Part shown: piece by piece, positions 1 to 9,577 of the stretch
Layout: every line of letters begins with the position of its first letter
Numbering within the stretch: the stretch's first letter is position 1
Source: Stappia sp.
GTDB lineage: Bacteria > Pseudomonadota > Alphaproteobacteria > Rhizobiales > Stappiaceae
NCBI RefSeq assembly: GCF_040110915.1
Contig: NZ_CP157793.1
Coordinates: forward strand, 2,430,939 to 2,494,938
Direction: 5' to 3'
Length of the DNA stretch: 64,000 nt
Position numbers and translations under genes: made by a program
Notes under the pieces: model-generated
The model's database searches: none
Seen by the model: only the letters and a program-made list of their open reading frames with translations
Told to the model about the DNA's origin: nothing

Positions 1-1502
1 AGATCCTGCGGCATCACCGTGTCGATCTCGACCGAGGACATGCGCTCCTTGATGGCGCGCTCCATGCGCAGCAGACCGACGCGGTACTGATTTTCCATCA
101 GCTCGCCGACCGAGCGCACCCGGCGGTTGCCCAGGTTGTCGATGTCGTCGATCTCGCCGCGCCCGTCGCGCAGATCGAGCAGCAGCGTGATCACGGCAAG
201 GATGTCCTCCTTGCGCAGCGTGCGCACGGTGTCCTCGCACTGCAGGTCGAGACGCATGTTCATCTTCACGCGGCCGACCGCCGACAGGTCGTAGCGCTCG
301 GCGTCGAAGAACAGCGACGCGAACATCGCCTCCGCCGTGTCGAGCGTGGGCGGCTCGCCCGGGCGCATCACCCGGTAGATGTCGAACAGCGCGTCCTCGC
401 GGCTCTCGTTCTTGTCGACGGCCAGCGTGTTGCGAATGTAGGCACCCGTCGTCACGTGATCGATGTCGAGCACGGCGATCTCGTCGTAGCCGCGCTCGAG
501 AAGCGCGCCGAGCACCTTCTCGTTCAATTCGTCGCCGGCCTCGGCGTAGATCTCGCCCGTGGACGGATCGACCATGTCTTCCGCGAGATACTGCCCGTGC
601 AGGTCCTCGTCGACCACCTTGAGCGCGGTCACGCCCTTCTCGGTGAGCTGACGCACCGTCCGCGCGGTGATCTTGCGGCCGGCCTCGACGACCACTTCGC
701 CGCTGTCGGCGTCGATCAGGTCGAAGCCGGCCTTGGTGCCCTTCAGACGGTTGCCGTCGAAGGCCACGCGCCAGGCGTTCTCGCCGGCGCGGGTGTAGTC
801 GATGCGCTTGTAGAAGGTGTTGAGGATTTCCTCGCCGTCGAGACCGAGCGCCTTGAGGAGCGACGTCACCGGGATCTTGCGGCGGCGGTCGATGCGCGCG
901 TGCACGATGTCCTTCGCGTCGAACTCGATGTCGAGCCACGACCCGCGATAGGGGATGATGCGCGCGGCGAACAGCAGCTTGCCCGACGAATGGGTCTTGC
1001 CCTTGTCGTGGTCGAAGAACACGCCCGGCGAGCGGTGCATCTGCGACACGATCACGCGCTCGGTGCCGTTGACGATGAAGGTGCCATTGTCCGTCATGAA
1101 GGGCATGTCGCCCATGTAGACGTCCTGCTCCTTGATGTCCTTGACCGACTTGGCGCCCGTGTCCTCGTCGACGTCGAACACGATGAGGCGCAGCGTCACC
1201 TTGAGCGGCGCGGCGAAGGTCATGCCGCGCTGGCGGCACTCCTCGACATCGTACTTCGGCTGTTCGAACTCGTAGGACACGAACTCGAGAAGCGCGGTCC
1301 CGGCGAAATCCGAGATCGGAAAGACGGACCTGAACACCGCCTCAAGCCCGTCCTCGGCACGCCCCGCCTCAGGCTTGTCCACCTGCAGGAACTGGTCGTA
1401 GGACGCCTTCTGGACCTCGATGAGATTGGGCATCGCGGCGACTTCGCGGATCGATCCGTAGATTTTCCGGATCCGCTTGCGACCGTTGAACGTGTGCGCC
1501 AT
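1..1502 (-). CDS. rpoB: RNA polymerase beta subunit, N-terminal part (runs off the window)
   Basis: This is the first 500 or so residues of the beta subunit of DNA-dependent RNA polymerase. The protein begins [13 protein letters not shown] and contains the conserved stretches [21 protein letters not shown] and [17 protein letters not shown] of the beta protrusion and lobe. The ATG is at 1502-1500 and the frame stays open to base 1, so the 3' two thirds lie outside the window. It is the last visible gene of the minus-strand nusG-rplKAJL-rpoB block, and a stem-loop sits between it and rplL. The assignment is secure. Confidence 0.98.
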   Translation of the reverse strand, partial: MAHTFNGRKRIRKIYGSIREVAAMPNLIEVQKASYDQFLQVDKPEAGRAEDGLEAVFRSVFPISDFAGTALLEFVSYEFEQPKYDVEECRQRGMTFAAPLKVTLRLIVFDVDEDTGAKSVKDIKEQDVYMGDMPFMTDNGTFIVNGTERVIVSQMHRSPGVFFDHDKGKTHSSGKLLFAARIIPYRGSWLDIEFDAKDIVHARIDRRRKIPVTSLLKALGLDGEEILNTFYKRIDYTRAGENAWRVAFDGNRLKGTKAGFDLIDADSGEVVVEAGRKITARTVRQLTEKGVTALKVVDEDLHGQYLAEDMVDPSTGEIYAEAGDELNEKVLGALLERGYDEIAVLDIDHVTTGAYIRNTLAVDKNESREDALFDIYRVMRPGEPPTLDTAEAMFASLFFDAERYDLSAVGRVKMNMRLDLQCEDTVRTLRKEDILAVITLLLDLRDGRGEIDDIDNLGNRRVRSVGELMENQYRVGLLRMERAIKERMSSVEIDTVMPQD

Positions 1503-1646
1503 TGTCGCTCCTCGTTTCGATCTAACACGGCTCTCCGAAAAGCCGTACCGGACCACATCCCGGCACCGCGGACCGTGGTGGCGGCCCTTCGGAGAACCGT
1601 CCCGTCTTAGGGACCAAAGCCCCGGTCAGGATCTCCCGCCGGGGTC

Positions 1647-1678
1647 GAAAACGCGGTCCCGGCCGAAACCGGGACCGC
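1647..1678 (-). terminator. rplL-rpoB intercistronic stem-loop (attenuator candidate)
   Basis: Read on the minus strand, a perfect 10-bp stem (1669-1678 pairing with 1653-1662) closes a 6-base loop and is followed by four T residues at 1651-1648. It lies between the rplL stop and the rpoB start. In enterobacteria a partial terminator at this place lowers rpoBC expression relative to rplJL. The same role here is inferred from position and structure. Confidence 0.7.
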
Positions 1679-1695
1679 ACAGGCACGCGGCCTGA

Positions 1696-2076
1696 TTACT
1701 TCAGCTCGACCTTGGCGCCGGCTTCCTCGAGCTTCTTCTTCAGCTCTTCCGCCTCGTCCTTGGCCACGCCTTCCTTCACCGGCTTCGGCGCGCCCTCGAC
1801 CAGGTCCTTGGCTTCCTTCAGGCCAAGACCGGTGATGGCACGCACTTCCTTGATGACGTTGATCTTCTTGGCGCCCGCATCGGCCAGGATGACGTCGAAC
1901 TCATCCTTTTCCTCGGCCGCGGCGGCACCCGCGTCACCACCACCGGCGGCAGCCGCGACGGCGACCGGAGCGGCGGCGGACACGCCCCACTTCTCCTCGA
2001 GCATCTTGGACAGCTCGGCCGCTTCCATGACGGTGAGCGAGGAGAGTTCTTCAACGATCTTTTCGAGATCAGCCAT
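1696..2076 (-). CDS. rplL: 50S ribosomal protein L7/L12
   Basis: The 126-residue acidic stalk protein recruits translation factors to the ribosome. The N-terminal dimerisation helix ([19 protein letters not shown]), an Ala/Gly-rich hinge around residues 35-55 and the C-terminal domain with the conserved [24 protein letters not shown] segment are all present. Length matches the family. It follows rplJ after 57 bases and precedes the attenuator-like hairpin before rpoB. Confidence 0.98.
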   Translation of the reverse strand: MADLEKIVEELSSLTVMEAAELSKMLEEKWGVSAAAPVAVAAAAGGGDAGAAAAEEKDEFDVILADAGAKKINVIKEVRAITGLGLKEAKDLVEGAPKPVKEGVAKDEAEELKKKLEEAGAKVELK

Positions 2077-2133
2077 TTTCTCAAGTTCCTATGGTTCGAA
2101 CCGTTTCGGTCCAGACAGTGTAAGCAATCCGCC

Positions 2134-2652
2134 TTATGCGGCTTCGTCCTTCGCGGCATACGCGCCGAGCACGCGGGCAACCTGCCCGGCCGGTGCGTTG
2201 ACGACCTGAGCGATGCGCGTCGCGGGGGTGGAGATCATGCCCACCAGCTTCGCCCGCAGCTCATCCAGCGACGGCATGTCGGCAAGCGCCTTCACCCCGT
2301 TCGCGTCCAGATGCGTCGCGCCGAGCGCACCGCCAAGAACCACCAGCTTTTCCTGGGTCTTGGCGAAAGCCATGGTGGCCTTGGCCGCGGCGATCGGATC
2401 GTCCGAATAGGCGATCACGGTCGGTCCGCGGAACAGGTCCGCCATATGCTCGAGCTCGGTGCCTTGAAGGGCAAGCTTCACAAGACGGTTCTTGGCGACT
2501 TTGACCGATCCGCCGGCTGCGCGAACCTGGGCCCGATAGGCCGTCATGTCCGCAACCGAAAGACCGGCATAGTGCGCAACGACGACAACGCCGGTGTTCT
2601 GCAACACCTCGTTGAACGACGCCACGAACTCGCGCTTCTCCGCTCTTTCCAC
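2134..2652 (-). CDS. rplJ: 50S ribosomal protein L10
   Basis: The 172-residue stalk base protein anchors the L7/L12 dimers. I choose the GTG at 2652-2650, which gives the family-typical beginning (V/M)[15 protein letters not shown] and has a GGAG Shine-Dalgarno about 8 bases upstream. An in-frame ATG 57 bases earlier would add a 19-residue tail unlike L10. Conserved [14 protein letters not shown] and KNRLVKLAL segments follow. In many bacteria L10 represses its own mRNA through the leader upstream; the 357-base gap before this gene is the place for that here. Confidence 0.96.
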   Translation of the reverse strand: MERAEKREFVASFNEVLQNTGVVVVAHYAGLSVADMTAYRAQVRAAGGSVKVAKNRLVKLALQGTELEHMADLFRGPTVIAYSDDPIAAAKATMAFAKTQEKLVVLGGALGATHLDANGVKALADMPSLDELRAKLVGMISTPATRIAQVVNAPAGQVARVLGAYAAKDEAA

Positions 2653-3009
2653 TTGCCATCTCCGTTTGGCGGCCAGGGCCGCCGGTTTGTCTCTGCCGCC
2701 CGCAGGCATGCCCGGAATGGACCGCCGGCGGACAACACCGAGGATCCTGTCCCCTCGCTTGAGCCACCGAAGCGGCGCGGCAAGGACAAACGGTTCGAAC
2801 CGGCGACCTTAAGCCGCGAATTCGGTTCGTACCCGTCTATGCAGGCCCGTGTGGCTTAAGCGGCCGCGCGAGCGCGACCCCACCTGCAGTCTCGGACAGG
2901 ACGTCCGCCGTTTCCGGCGAACGATCCGACCGGGTCGCCCCGGCCGGAATTCTTGAAAGGGATGCGCCGAGGCACATCCCGGGCCGGGCATGCGCCCGGC
3001 AACGCCGCC
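2653..3009 (-). promoter_or_regulatory. rplA-rplJ intergenic region, likely rplJ leader
   Basis: This 357-base gap on the minus strand separates rplA from rplJ and has no credible gene. Its upstream end holds the stem-loops at 2955-3000 that look like the end of the rplKA transcript. The rest is the expected place for the rplJL promoter and L10-binding leader known from other proteobacteria. I did not identify a specific promoter or kink-turn motif, so the regulatory role is inference from position. Confidence 0.45.
2955..3000 (-). terminator. Paired stem-loops after rplA
   Basis: Immediately after the rplA stop the minus strand shows a 7-bp hairpin (3000-2994 with 2989-2983, loop of 4). It is followed by a second hairpin of about 9 bp (2980-2959) that runs into TTTC. 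The arrangement fits a weak intrinsic terminator or processing site between rplKA and rplJL. The T tract is short, so full termination is uncertain. Confidence 0.5.
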
Positions 3010-3705
3010 TCAGGCGGTGATCGACGACGGATCGACCTTCAGGCCCGGGCCCATGGTCGAGGAAATCGCCACCCGCTTGAGGTAGGTGCCCTTGGCGCCC
3101 GTCGGCTTCGCCTTGATGATGGCGTCGACGATCGCCTTGATGTTCTCGCCCAGCTTGTCCGCCTCGAAGGACGTCTTGCCGACGCCGGCATGCACGATGC
3201 CCGCCTTCTCGACGCGGAACTGGACGGCGCCGCCCTTGGCGTCGTTGATCGCCGAGGTGACGTCCGGCGTCACCGTGCCGACCTTCGGGTTCGGCATCAG
3301 GCCGCGCGGGCCCAGCACCTTGCCGAGACGGCCGACCAGCGGCATCATGTCCGGCGTCGCGATGCAGCGATCGAAGTCGATCTTGCCCGACTGCACTTCG
3401 GCGACCAGCTCCTCGGCGCCGACGATGTCGGCCCCGGCGGCCTTGGCCTCATCCGCCTTGTCGCCACGCGCGAACACCGCGACGCGGACGGTCTTGCCCG
3501 TCCCGTTCGGCAGCACGCAGACGCCGCGGACCATCTGGTCGGCATGACGCGGGTCGACGCCCAGATTGATCGCGATCTCGACGCTCTCGTCGAACTTCGT
3601 GGTCGCCCGGTCCTTGACGAGCGCGAGCGCCTCGTCGAGCGGATAGAGCTTGTTGCGGTCGATGCCCTCGCGCGCGGCGCGGATGCGCTTTCCAACCTTC
3701 GCCAT
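3010..3705 (-). CDS. rplA: 50S ribosomal protein L1
   Basis: The 231-residue L1 protein forms the mobile L1 stalk at the ribosomal E site and represses its own operon in bacteria where this has been tested. The start [23 protein letters not shown] is family-typical, so I reject an upstream in-frame extension of 27 residues that would overlap rplK. Conserved [16 protein letters not shown] and [15 protein letters not shown] segments are visible. The gene begins 4 bases after the rplK stop, consistent with translational coupling. Confidence 0.97.
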   Translation of the reverse strand: MAKVGKRIRAAREGIDRNKLYPLDEALALVKDRATTKFDESVEIAINLGVDPRHADQMVRGVCVLPNGTGKTVRVAVFARGDKADEAKAAGADIVGAEELVAEVQSGKIDFDRCIATPDMMPLVGRLGKVLGPRGLMPNPKVGTVTPDVTSAINDAKGGAVQFRVEKAGIVHAGVGKTSFEADKLGENIKAIVDAIIKAKPTGAKGTYLKRVAISSTMGPGLKVDPSSITA

Positions 3706-3709
3706 CGTC

Positions 3710-4141
3710 TTACTCCGTGACCTCGAGACCCATGGACCGCGCCGAACCCTCGACCATCCGCATCGCGGCGTCGACGTCGACGGCATTCAGGTCCTTCATC
3801 TTGGCTTCCGCGATCTCGCGGACCTGGTCACGGGTGACCTTGCCGACGAACCCGCCCTTGCCCGGCGTCTTGTGCCCCGACTTCAGGCCGGAGGCCTTCT
3901 TCAGGAAGAAGCTGACAGGGGCCGTCTTCACCACGAAGGTGAAGGAGCGGTCCGAGTAGTAGGTGATCACGGTCGGGCACGGAGCGCCCTTCTCGACATC
4001 CTGGGTCTGCGCGTTGAACGCCTTGCAGAACTCCATGATGTTGAGGCCGCGCTGACCAAGCGCCGGACCGATCGGCGGCGACGGAGTCGCGGAGCCGGCC
4101 GGCACCTGCAGCTTGATGTAGCCTTCAATTTTCTTCGCCAT
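3710..4141 (-). CDS. rplK: 50S ribosomal protein L11
   Basis: The 143-residue L11 binds the GTPase-associated region of 23S rRNA. The N-terminal domain has the [20 protein letters not shown] and [15 protein letters not shown] signatures, and the C-terminal RNA-binding domain ends in the [22 protein letters not shown] stretch. It is followed by rplA after 4 bases and preceded by nusG after a 214-base leader. Confidence 0.98.
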   Translation of the reverse strand: MAKKIEGYIKLQVPAGSATPSPPIGPALGQRGLNIMEFCKAFNAQTQDVEKGAPCPTVITYYSDRSFTFVVKTAPVSFFLKKASGLKSGHKTPGKGGFVGKVTRDQVREIAEAKMKDLNAVDVDAAMRMVEGSARSMGLEVTE

Positions 4142-4355
4142 TCGTAGTCTCCAACTGGCGCTGCCGCATGTGCGACATCTTCAGATCAGGTGGTGCGACC
4201 GATACGCCTGGCGAACCTTGCGCATCCTGTCTCCCACCAGGGAGGGGAAACCGTCAGGTCTCCCGGGACGGCCGCCGGAGCGACCCGCCGGGCGCGGGGC
4301 CCGACATGCCAACGGCGCCGCCCTCGACGAGAGACGGCACCGGATGTTCGAAGTC
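4142..4355 (-). other. nusG-rplK intergenic spacer
   Basis: This 214-base GC-rich spacer on the minus strand has no credible gene. It contains an imperfect hairpin near 4288-4306 and a purine-rich stretch shortly before the rplK start. A promoter or L1-responsive leader for rplKA is expected here by analogy with other bacteria, but I cannot point to a definite element. Confidence 0.35.
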
Positions 4356-4886
4356 TCAGAGCTTCTCGACCTGCCCGTATTCCAGCTCGACCGGCGTCGC
4401 GCGGCCGAAGATCGACACCGCGACCTTCAGACGGGCCCGCACGTCGTCGACCTCTTCCACATGGCCGGAGAAGGAGGCGAACGGACCGTCGGACACGCGC
4501 ACCTGTTCGCCGATCTCGAAGCTGACGGACGGCTTCGGGCGCTCCACGCCCTCCTGCACCTGGTGCAGGATGCGCATCGCCTCGGCGTCCGGGATCGGCA
4601 TCGGCTTCTGGTCGGAGCCGAGGAAGCCGGTCACCTTCGGCGTGTTCTTGATGAGATGAAACGCCTCGTTGGTCATCTCCATCTTCACCAGCACGTAGCC
4701 GGGGAAGAACTTGCGCTCCGCATCGACCTTACGGCCACGACGCACTTCGACGACCTTCTCGGTCGGGACGAGAATCTCCTCGAAGAGCTCCTCAAGTCCC
4801 TGCTGCGCCGCTTTTTCCCGAATCGCTTCCGCCACCTTCTTCTCGAAATTCGAGTAGGCGTGCACGATGTACCAACGCTTGGCCAT
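4356..4886 (-). CDS. nusG: Transcription termination/antitermination protein NusG
   Basis: The 176-residue NusG binds RNA polymerase and links it to Rho or the ribosome. It opens with MAKRWYIVHAYSNFEKKVAEAI of the NGN domain (residues 1 to about 115, including FFPGYVLVKMEMTNEAFHLI). The C-terminal KOW domain contains the IGEQVRVSDGPFASFSGHVEEVD segment. It lies 33 bases downstream of secE, the usual partner. Confidence 0.98.
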   Translation of the reverse strand: MAKRWYIVHAYSNFEKKVAEAIREKAAQQGLEELFEEILVPTEKVVEVRRGRKVDAERKFFPGYVLVKMEMTNEAFHLIKNTPKVTGFLGSDQKPMPIPDAEAMRILHQVQEGVERPKPSVSFEIGEQVRVSDGPFASFSGHVEEVDDVRARLKVAVSIFGRATPVELEYGQVEKL

Positions 4887-4919
4887 AATCCCTCAAGCCG
4901 ATTGTGAGCAGGGCCGCAC

Positions 4920-5117
4920 CTAGCCGGCAAGACCCAGAAGCAAGCCGATTCCCTGGCCCATCAGCCAGTCGGCGAGCAGAAAGAAGATGGCGGCAAGAAA
5001 CACCATGACGAACACCATGACGGTGGTCACCGCGGTTTCCCGACGCGTCGGCCAGGTCACCTTGGACGTTTCCGAACGCACCTGCTGGATGAACGTGAAA
5101 GGATTTGTCTTCGCCAT
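4920..5117 (-). CDS. secE: Preprotein translocase subunit SecE
   Basis: This is a 65-residue short-form SecE, typical of bacteria outside the enterobacteria. It has an amphipathic N-terminus (NPFTFIQQVRSETSKVTWPTRRE, the conserved W-P-R element) and one transmembrane helix at about residues 30-62. It clamps SecY in the inner membrane. It lies between tRNA-Trp and nusG. Confidence 0.96.
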   Translation of the reverse strand: MAKTNPFTFIQQVRSETSKVTWPTRRETAVTTVMVFVMVFLAAIFFLLADWLMGQGIGLLLGLAG

Positions 5118-5221
5118 TCAACTGCCGGTCTTGTCACGACACGCAGGCGCGCGGAACGATCCACGCGCCTTGGTCGAAAGCCCTAATTAAGACCTAACGG
5201 CCTTGCGATCAAGAGCAAAGG

Positions 5222-5297
5222 TGGCAGGGGCGGAGGGACTCGAACCCCCGGCCCTCGGTTTTGGAGACCGATGCTCTACCAGCTGAGCTACACCCCT
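5222..5297 (-). tRNA. tRNA-Trp (CCA)
   Basis: A 76-nt cloverleaf on the minus strand with acceptor stem AGGGGTG/CGCCCCT, a D arm with AGCTCAGCTGGTAGAGC, anticodon loop CTCCAAA and T arm GGTTCGAGTCC. The 3' CCA is encoded. The position between tuf and secE is the common bacterial arrangement. Confidence 0.97.
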
Positions 5298-5805
5298 AGA
5301 CCTTTCGAGTGCAGGAGGTAAATAAATTTTGCCGTCGCTTCAAGCGAGAAATGCGCATGACGTGAATTAATTCACAAGCTTGCCGCGTTTCCTCTCGTCC
5401 GGCCGACCCGTCCTCTCGACGAAAGGGTCGCGAAATCCCCGCGCCGCGCGCCGCGATCAAGCCCGAAACGAGGACGGCAACGCAATCGCGTCTCGCGGCC
5501 CGAGGCCGACCCGCCCCGGCCGGACCTGCCCCCGCCGCACGGGCGGCCGCGCGACGCCCCGGCGCGCTCCCTTACCGCTCCGCTGAAGGCTCGCTGAAGG
5601 CTCCCTGGGCCCGCCAGACGGTACCGGCGGCCGGGCGTCGCCCCCACTTGCACCTTACCGCCCTGCGCCGGTCCGGGACCCGCTCGCCGTCGCCCGGCGC
5701 GGTCGGTCCGCACATGCAACGGGGCGCGCCCCTCTCAGGACGCGCCCCGTGAAACATGCCTGTGTCGCCGCCGGCGCCGTGTGGCGCCGCGCGTTGACAC
5801 GCAGA
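5298..5805 (-). other. tuf-tRNA-Trp intergenic region
   Basis: This 508-base region has no credible gene. Near 5305-5375 it turns AT-rich just upstream (minus strand) of tRNA-Trp, which suits a promoter for tRNA-Trp-secE-nusG, although I could not fix -35/-10 boxes with normal spacing. The remainder is very GC-rich. The hairpin at 5719-5750 lies near the tuf end. Confidence 0.4.
5719..5750 (-). terminator. Stem-loop downstream of tuf
   Basis: A perfect 10-bp inverted repeat (5719-5728 and 5741-5750) with a 12-base loop lies 56 bases past the tuf stop. There is no T tract, so it may be a 3'-end stabilising structure or a Rho-linked end rather than an intrinsic terminator. Confidence 0.4.
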
Positions 5806-6981
5806 TTACTCGACGATTTTCGCGACGACGCCGGCACCCACGGTGCGGCCGCCCTCGCGGATCGCGAAGCGCAGGCCTTCTTCCATCGCGATCGGCACGA
5901 TCAGCTCGACGTCGACCGACACATTGTCGCCCGGCATCACCATTTCCGTGCCCTCGGGAAGCGTCACCACGCCCGTCACATCCGTCGTGCGGAAGTAGAA
6001 CTGCGGACGGTAGTTGGTGAAGAACGGCGTATGACGGCCGCCCTCTTCCTTCGTCAGGATGTAGGCCTCGGCCTTGAACTTCGTGTGCGGCGTCACCGAA
6101 CCCGGCTTGCACAGCACCTGGCCGCGCTCCACGTCCTCGCGGCCGATGCCGCGGATCAGCGCGCCGATGTTGTCGCCCGCCTCGCCCTGATCGAGCAGCT
6201 TGCGGAACATCTCAACGCCCGTCACCGTCGTCTTCTTGGTGTCGCGGATGCCGACGATCTCGACTTCCTCGCCCACCTTCACGACGCCGCGCTCCACGCG
6301 GCCGGTCACCACCGTGCCACGGCCGGAGATCGAGAACACGTCCTCGATCGGCATCAGGAACGGAAGATCCTTCGGACGCTCCGGGGTCGGGATGTAGTCA
6401 TCCACGGCCGCCATCAGCTCCTTGATCTTCTCTTCGCCGATGTTGGCGTCGCGGCCCTCGAGCGCGGCAAGCGCCGAGCCGGCCACGATCGGAATGTCGT
6501 CGCCCGGGAACTCGTAGGACGACAGAAGCTCGCGCACTTCCATCTCGACGAGCTCCAGCAGCTCCTCGTCGTCCACCTGGTCGACCTTGTTCAGGAATAC
6601 CACCAGCGCCGGAACGCCGACCTGGCGAGCGAGCAGGATGTGCTCGCGCGTCTGCGGCATCGGGCCGTCAGCGGCCGAGCACACCAGGATCGCGCCGTCC
6701 ATCTGCGCCGCACCGGTGATCATGTTCTTCACGTAGTCGGCGTGACCCGGGCAGTCGACGTGCGCGTAGTGACGGTTCTCCGTCTCGTACTCCACGTGCG
6801 CCGTCGAGATCGTGATGCCGCGCGCCCGCTCTTCCGGCGCGCCGTCGATCTCGTCGTAGGCCTTGAAGTCGCCGAACGACTTCGTGATCGCCGCCGTCAG
6901 CGTCGTCTTGCCATGGTCGACGTGGCCGATCGTGCCAATGTTCACGTGCGGCTTCGTCCGCTCAAACTTTGCTTTCGCCAT
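5806..6981 (-). CDS. tuf: Elongation factor Tu
   Basis: The 391-residue GTPase delivers aminoacyl-tRNA to the ribosome. The G1 motif GHVDHGKT is at residues 18-25, followed by [12 protein letters not shown] (G3) and a [10 protein letters not shown] segment (G4), then domains II and III ending in [11 protein letters not shown]. Length is family-typical. It lies in the minus-strand block downstream of tRNA-Gly and tRNA-Tyr. Whether a second tuf copy exists elsewhere cannot be seen here. Confidence 0.99.
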   Translation of the reverse strand: MAKAKFERTKPHVNIGTIGHVDHGKTTLTAAITKSFGDFKAYDEIDGAPEERARGITISTAHVEYETENRHYAHVDCPGHADYVKNMITGAAQMDGAILVCSAADGPMPQTREHILLARQVGVPALVVFLNKVDQVDDEELLELVEMEVRELLSSYEFPGDDIPIVAGSALAALEGRDANIGEEKIKELMAAVDDYIPTPERPKDLPFLMPIEDVFSISGRGTVVTGRVERGVVKVGEEVEIVGIRDTKKTTVTGVEMFRKLLDQGEAGDNIGALIRGIGREDVERGQVLCKPGSVTPHTKFKAEAYILTKEEGGRHTPFFTNYRPQFYFRTTDVTGVVTLPEGTEMVMPGDNVSVDVELIVPIAMEEGLRFAIREGGRTVGAGVVAKIVE

Positions 6982-7121
6982 CGGCGTCGCTCTCTGTCCA
7001 ACTTGCGGTTAAGTCTATCAAACTCGATGAAGACCCGACCGCCTCGAGGCGGCGGATACTGGTGGCTCGGAAAGCCGTTTCCGCTTCACCTCCGGACCGG
7101 ACGATGTGCAAAGCTCATGAT

Positions 7122-7195
7122 TGGAGCGGGTGAAGGGAATCGAACCCTCGTCGTCAGCTTGGAAGGCTGCTGCTCTACCATTGAGCTACACCCGC
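7122..7195 (-). tRNA. tRNA-Gly (TCC)
   Basis: A 74-nt cloverleaf on the minus strand. The acceptor is GCGGGTG paired with CACCCGC, the anticodon loop is CTTCCAA (anticodon TCC), the T arm is GGGTTCGATTCCC and the 3' CCA is encoded. It lies 14 bases after tRNA-Tyr and upstream of tuf, so the three are probably cotranscribed. Confidence 0.96.
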
Positions 7196-7209
7196 CGCCG
7201 GCCGGGGGA

Positions 7210-7294
7210 TGGTGGAGGAGGTTGGATTCGAACCAACGTAGGCAAAGCCAACGGATTTACAGTCCGTCCCCTTTAACCACTCGGGCACTCCTCC
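7210..7294 (-). tRNA. tRNA-Tyr (GTA)
   Basis: An 85-nt class II tRNA on the minus strand. The acceptor is GGAGGAG/CTCCTCC, the anticodon loop is CTGTAAA (anticodon GTA), it has a long variable arm, the T arm is TTGGTTCGAATCCAA and the 3' CCA is encoded. It is the first element of the tRNA-Tyr, tRNA-Gly, tuf, tRNA-Trp, secE block. Confidence 0.96.
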
Positions 7295-7526
7295 GAGTCA
7301 CCGTCCCCGTCGCCGAAGCGTCCTGGATGGCTTCACGAAAACGCCCCGCGAAACAATCGCGAGGCCGCTCCCGTGGCCGGTGTTATGCAGATACCGCCTG
7401 AGGGTGTCAACGCCCATTTCGCCGCCTGTGGACACAAATTCGCCCGGGGGCTTCATCGACCCGTCCCGAAGCCCCGCCCGGCTTTTGGCTTGCCGGCCGT
7501 GACGAGGAAGAGTAAGCGCATGCCGC

Positions 7527-8348
7527 ATGACCCGATCCGCCAAACCGCCATCTGCCAGACTGCCGCGCGGCCCCCACAGGGGCCGTAAGCCGGCGGGCCG
7601 CTTTGCCGACCCGGCCGACGCAGGTCCCTTGCGGCTCTACGGCCTGCACACGGTGGAGGCCGCCTTCCGCAATCCCGCGCGCCGGCGCCATCGCCTCTAT
7701 GCGACGGAAAACGCCCTGCGCCGGCTCACCGAACGCGACATCGCGCCCGACGTGCCGGTCGAAATCCTGCCGCCGCGCAAGCTCGACCAGATGGTCGGCC
7801 GCGACGCGGTGCATCAGGGCGTGGTGCTGGAAGCCGATCCCCTGCCCGCCTACGGCGCGGAGGATCTGTCCCGCGCGCGCATGGTGCTGGCGCTCGATCA
7901 GGTCACCGATCCGCACAATGTCGGCGCGATCCTGCGCTCCGCCGTGGCGCTCGGCGCCGATGCGGTCGTCACCACCGAGCGCCATGCGCCCGAGGAGGGC
8001 CCGGTGCTCGCCAAATCCGCCTCCGGCGCGCTCGACATGATCCGCCACGTGCGGGTGAAGAACATGGCCCGTTTCGTCGGCGAGATGCGCGCGGCCGGCT
8101 TTCGCGCGGTGGCGCTCGACAGCGCCGGACCGGCGCGTCTGGAGGACACGGAGCTCGGCGACCGGGTGCTTCTGGTGCTCGGCTCGGAAGGCAAGGGCGT
8201 GCGCCAAGGCGTGCGCGAGGCCTGCGACGCGCTGGCCCGCCTCGACATGCCGGGCGAGATCGCCTCGCTCAACGTGTCCAACGCCGCCGTCCTGTCGCTC
8301 TACATCGTGCGCCAGGCGCTTTTCCGCGGCACCGCGACCGGGTCCTGA
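7527..8348 (+). CDS. rlmB: 23S rRNA (guanosine-2'-O-)-methyltransferase RlmB
   Basis: This 273-residue SPOUT-family (SpoU class) methyltransferase probably 2'-O-methylates G2251 of 23S rRNA. After a basic N-terminal tail of about 35 residues, an L30-like substrate domain begins at LYGLHTVEAAFRNP. The catalytic knot follows with LDQVTDPHNVGAILRSA (motif 1), VLGSEGKGV (motif 2) and IASLNVSNAAVLSLY (motif 3). It is divergent from the tRNA-Tyr block. The exact target base is taken from the family. Confidence 0.92.
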   Translation: MTRSAKPPSARLPRGPHRGRKPAGRFADPADAGPLRLYGLHTVEAAFRNPARRRHRLYATENALRRLTERDIAPDVPVEILPPRKLDQMVGRDAVHQGVVLEADPLPAYGAEDLSRARMVLALDQVTDPHNVGAILRSAVALGADAVVTTERHAPEEGPVLAKSASGALDMIRHVRVKNMARFVGEMRAAGFRAVALDSAGPARLEDTELGDRVLLVLGSEGKGVRQGVREACDALARLDMPGEIASLNVSNAAVLSLYIVRQALFRGTATGS

Positions 8349-8429
8349 AACCGGTCGCCAACAACCCGTCGAAAACCGCGCAGGACGGGGATGCGCGGCC
8401 CGAAAACCTGTGCTAAAGCCCAAGGCGTC

Positions 8430-8505
8430 GCCGGTATAGCTCAGCTGGTAGAGCATCTGATTTGTAATCAGAGGGTCGCGGGTTCGAATCCTGCTGCCGG
8501 CACCA
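8430..8505 (+). tRNA. tRNA-Thr (TGT)
   Basis: A 76-nt cloverleaf. The acceptor is GCCGGTA paired with TGCCGGC, the D arm is AGCTCAGCTGGTAGAGC, the anticodon loop is TTTGTAA (anticodon TGT), the T arm is CGGGTTCGAATCCTG and the 3' CCA is encoded. It stands alone between rlmB and pyrE. Confidence 0.97.
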
Positions 8506-8672
8506 TATTCCCCGCTCCATCGGGCTTTCCCGCCTTCCATGGGACCGCGGTGTTGCCCGCAAGTCGTGCGTTCCGACGTCCGAGCCCCCCGCCGCCCGGA
8601 AGGACACCGCCCGAAACCGGTGCCTCACAACGGCACACAGGGGCGCGGCACCCGACCCGACCGGCGCGCCCC

Positions 8673-8724
8673 CGCGCCCGACCTGAGGCCCGCGCCCGAC
8701 TTGAGGCCCGCGCCCGACTGGAGG
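8673..8724 (+). repeat. 18-bp tandem repeat upstream of pyrE
   Basis: Nearly three head-to-tail copies (8673-8690, 8691-8708, 8709-8724) of an 18-base unit beginning CGCGCCCGAC and ending GAGGCC. The last copy runs into the purine-rich Shine-Dalgarno (GAGGAAAGAG) of pyrE. The frame through the repeat is open and joined to pyrE, but it continues back through tRNA-Thr, so I treat the repeat as untranslated leader. Confidence 0.8.
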
Positions 8725-8735
8725 AAAGAGAGCCC

Positions 8736-9431
8736 ATGCTCCCGACCGGTTTCCCCGATCCCGCCCTTGTCGCGCGCCAGACCGCGAAGATGCTGCTCGA
8801 GGTCCAGGCCGTGCATTTTCGCGCCGACGAGCCCTACAAGCTGACGTCCGGTCTCGCGAGCCCGGTCTATATCGACTGCCGCAAGCTGATTTCCTACCCG
8901 CGCCTGCGGGCCACGCTGATGGATTTCGCCACCGCGCGCATTCTCGCCGAGGTCGGCTTCGAATCGCTTGACGCGGTCGCGGGCGGCGAGACCGCCGGCA
9001 TCCCCTTCTCGGCCTGGATCGCCGAGCGCATGGGCCTGCCCATGCAGTATGTGCGCAAGAAGCCCAAGGGGTTTGGCCGCGACGCGCAGATCGAGGGCGT
9101 GCTCAACGAGGGCGACCGGGTGCTGCTGGTCGAGGATCTCACCACCGACGGCGGCAGCAAGGTGAAATTCGCCAAGGCGCTGCGCGCCGCCGGGGCCCGG
9201 GTCGATCACACCATCGTGCTGTTCTTCTACGATATTTTCCCCGAAACGCATGACGCCATGGCCCGCGAGGGGCTGACGCTGCACTATCTGGCGACCTGGC
9301 GCGACGTGCTCGCCGAGGCCCGCGCCGGGGCGCATTTTCCGCAAGCCACGCTCGACGCCGTCGAAGCCTTCCTCGCCGACCCGCTCGGCTGGTCCGGCGC
9401 GCACGGCGGGATCTCCGAATTTGCCGTCTGA
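8736..9431 (+). CDS. pyrE: Orotate phosphoribosyltransferase
   Basis: The 231-residue enzyme makes OMP from orotate and PRPP in pyrimidine synthesis. The PRPP-binding loop is visible as [15 protein letters not shown] (acidic pair E-D), together with [17 protein letters not shown] near the N-terminus and [17 protein letters not shown] chose ATG 8736 because it follows GAGGAAAGAG at good spacing and yields the family length. A longer in-frame version would be translated through the upstream tRNA. Confidence 0.95.
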   Translation: MLPTGFPDPALVARQTAKMLLEVQAVHFRADEPYKLTSGLASPVYIDCRKLISYPRLRATLMDFATARILAEVGFESLDAVAGGETAGIPFSAWIAERMGLPMQYVRKKPKGFGRDAQIEGVLNEGDRVLLVEDLTTDGGSKVKFAKALRAAGARVDHTIVLFFYDIFPETHDAMAREGLTLHYLATWRDVLAEARAGAHFPQATLDAVEAFLADPLGWSGAHGGISEFAV

Positions 9432-9577
9432 TCCGGCGCATCCCGCTCCCGGGATCGACGGCGTTTCGGCGCCCGCCATCTCACGGTTTCGTGATCGCGC
9501 GGCGCTTGAGAGCGACGGCCCGGCCCCCGAGGATAATCGCGGCGGAAGCGCCCGCCGATCCTGAAGGGAGACAACAC

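Noticed and set aside
456..1610. Long plus-strand open frame opposite rpoB
   Set aside because: It is the antisense of a strongly conserved gene; high GC keeps opposite frames open. Its composition (Arg/His/Val-rich) is not protein-like.
5305..5375. Defined sigma-70 promoter for tRNA-Trp-secE
   Set aside because: AT-rich sequence fits, but no -35 and -10 pair with normal spacing was found, so I did not name a promoter.
8391..9431. PyrE with a 115-residue N-terminal extension
   Set aside because: The extension would be translated through tRNA-Thr and the 18-bp repeats; ATG 8736 has a good ribosome site and gives family length.
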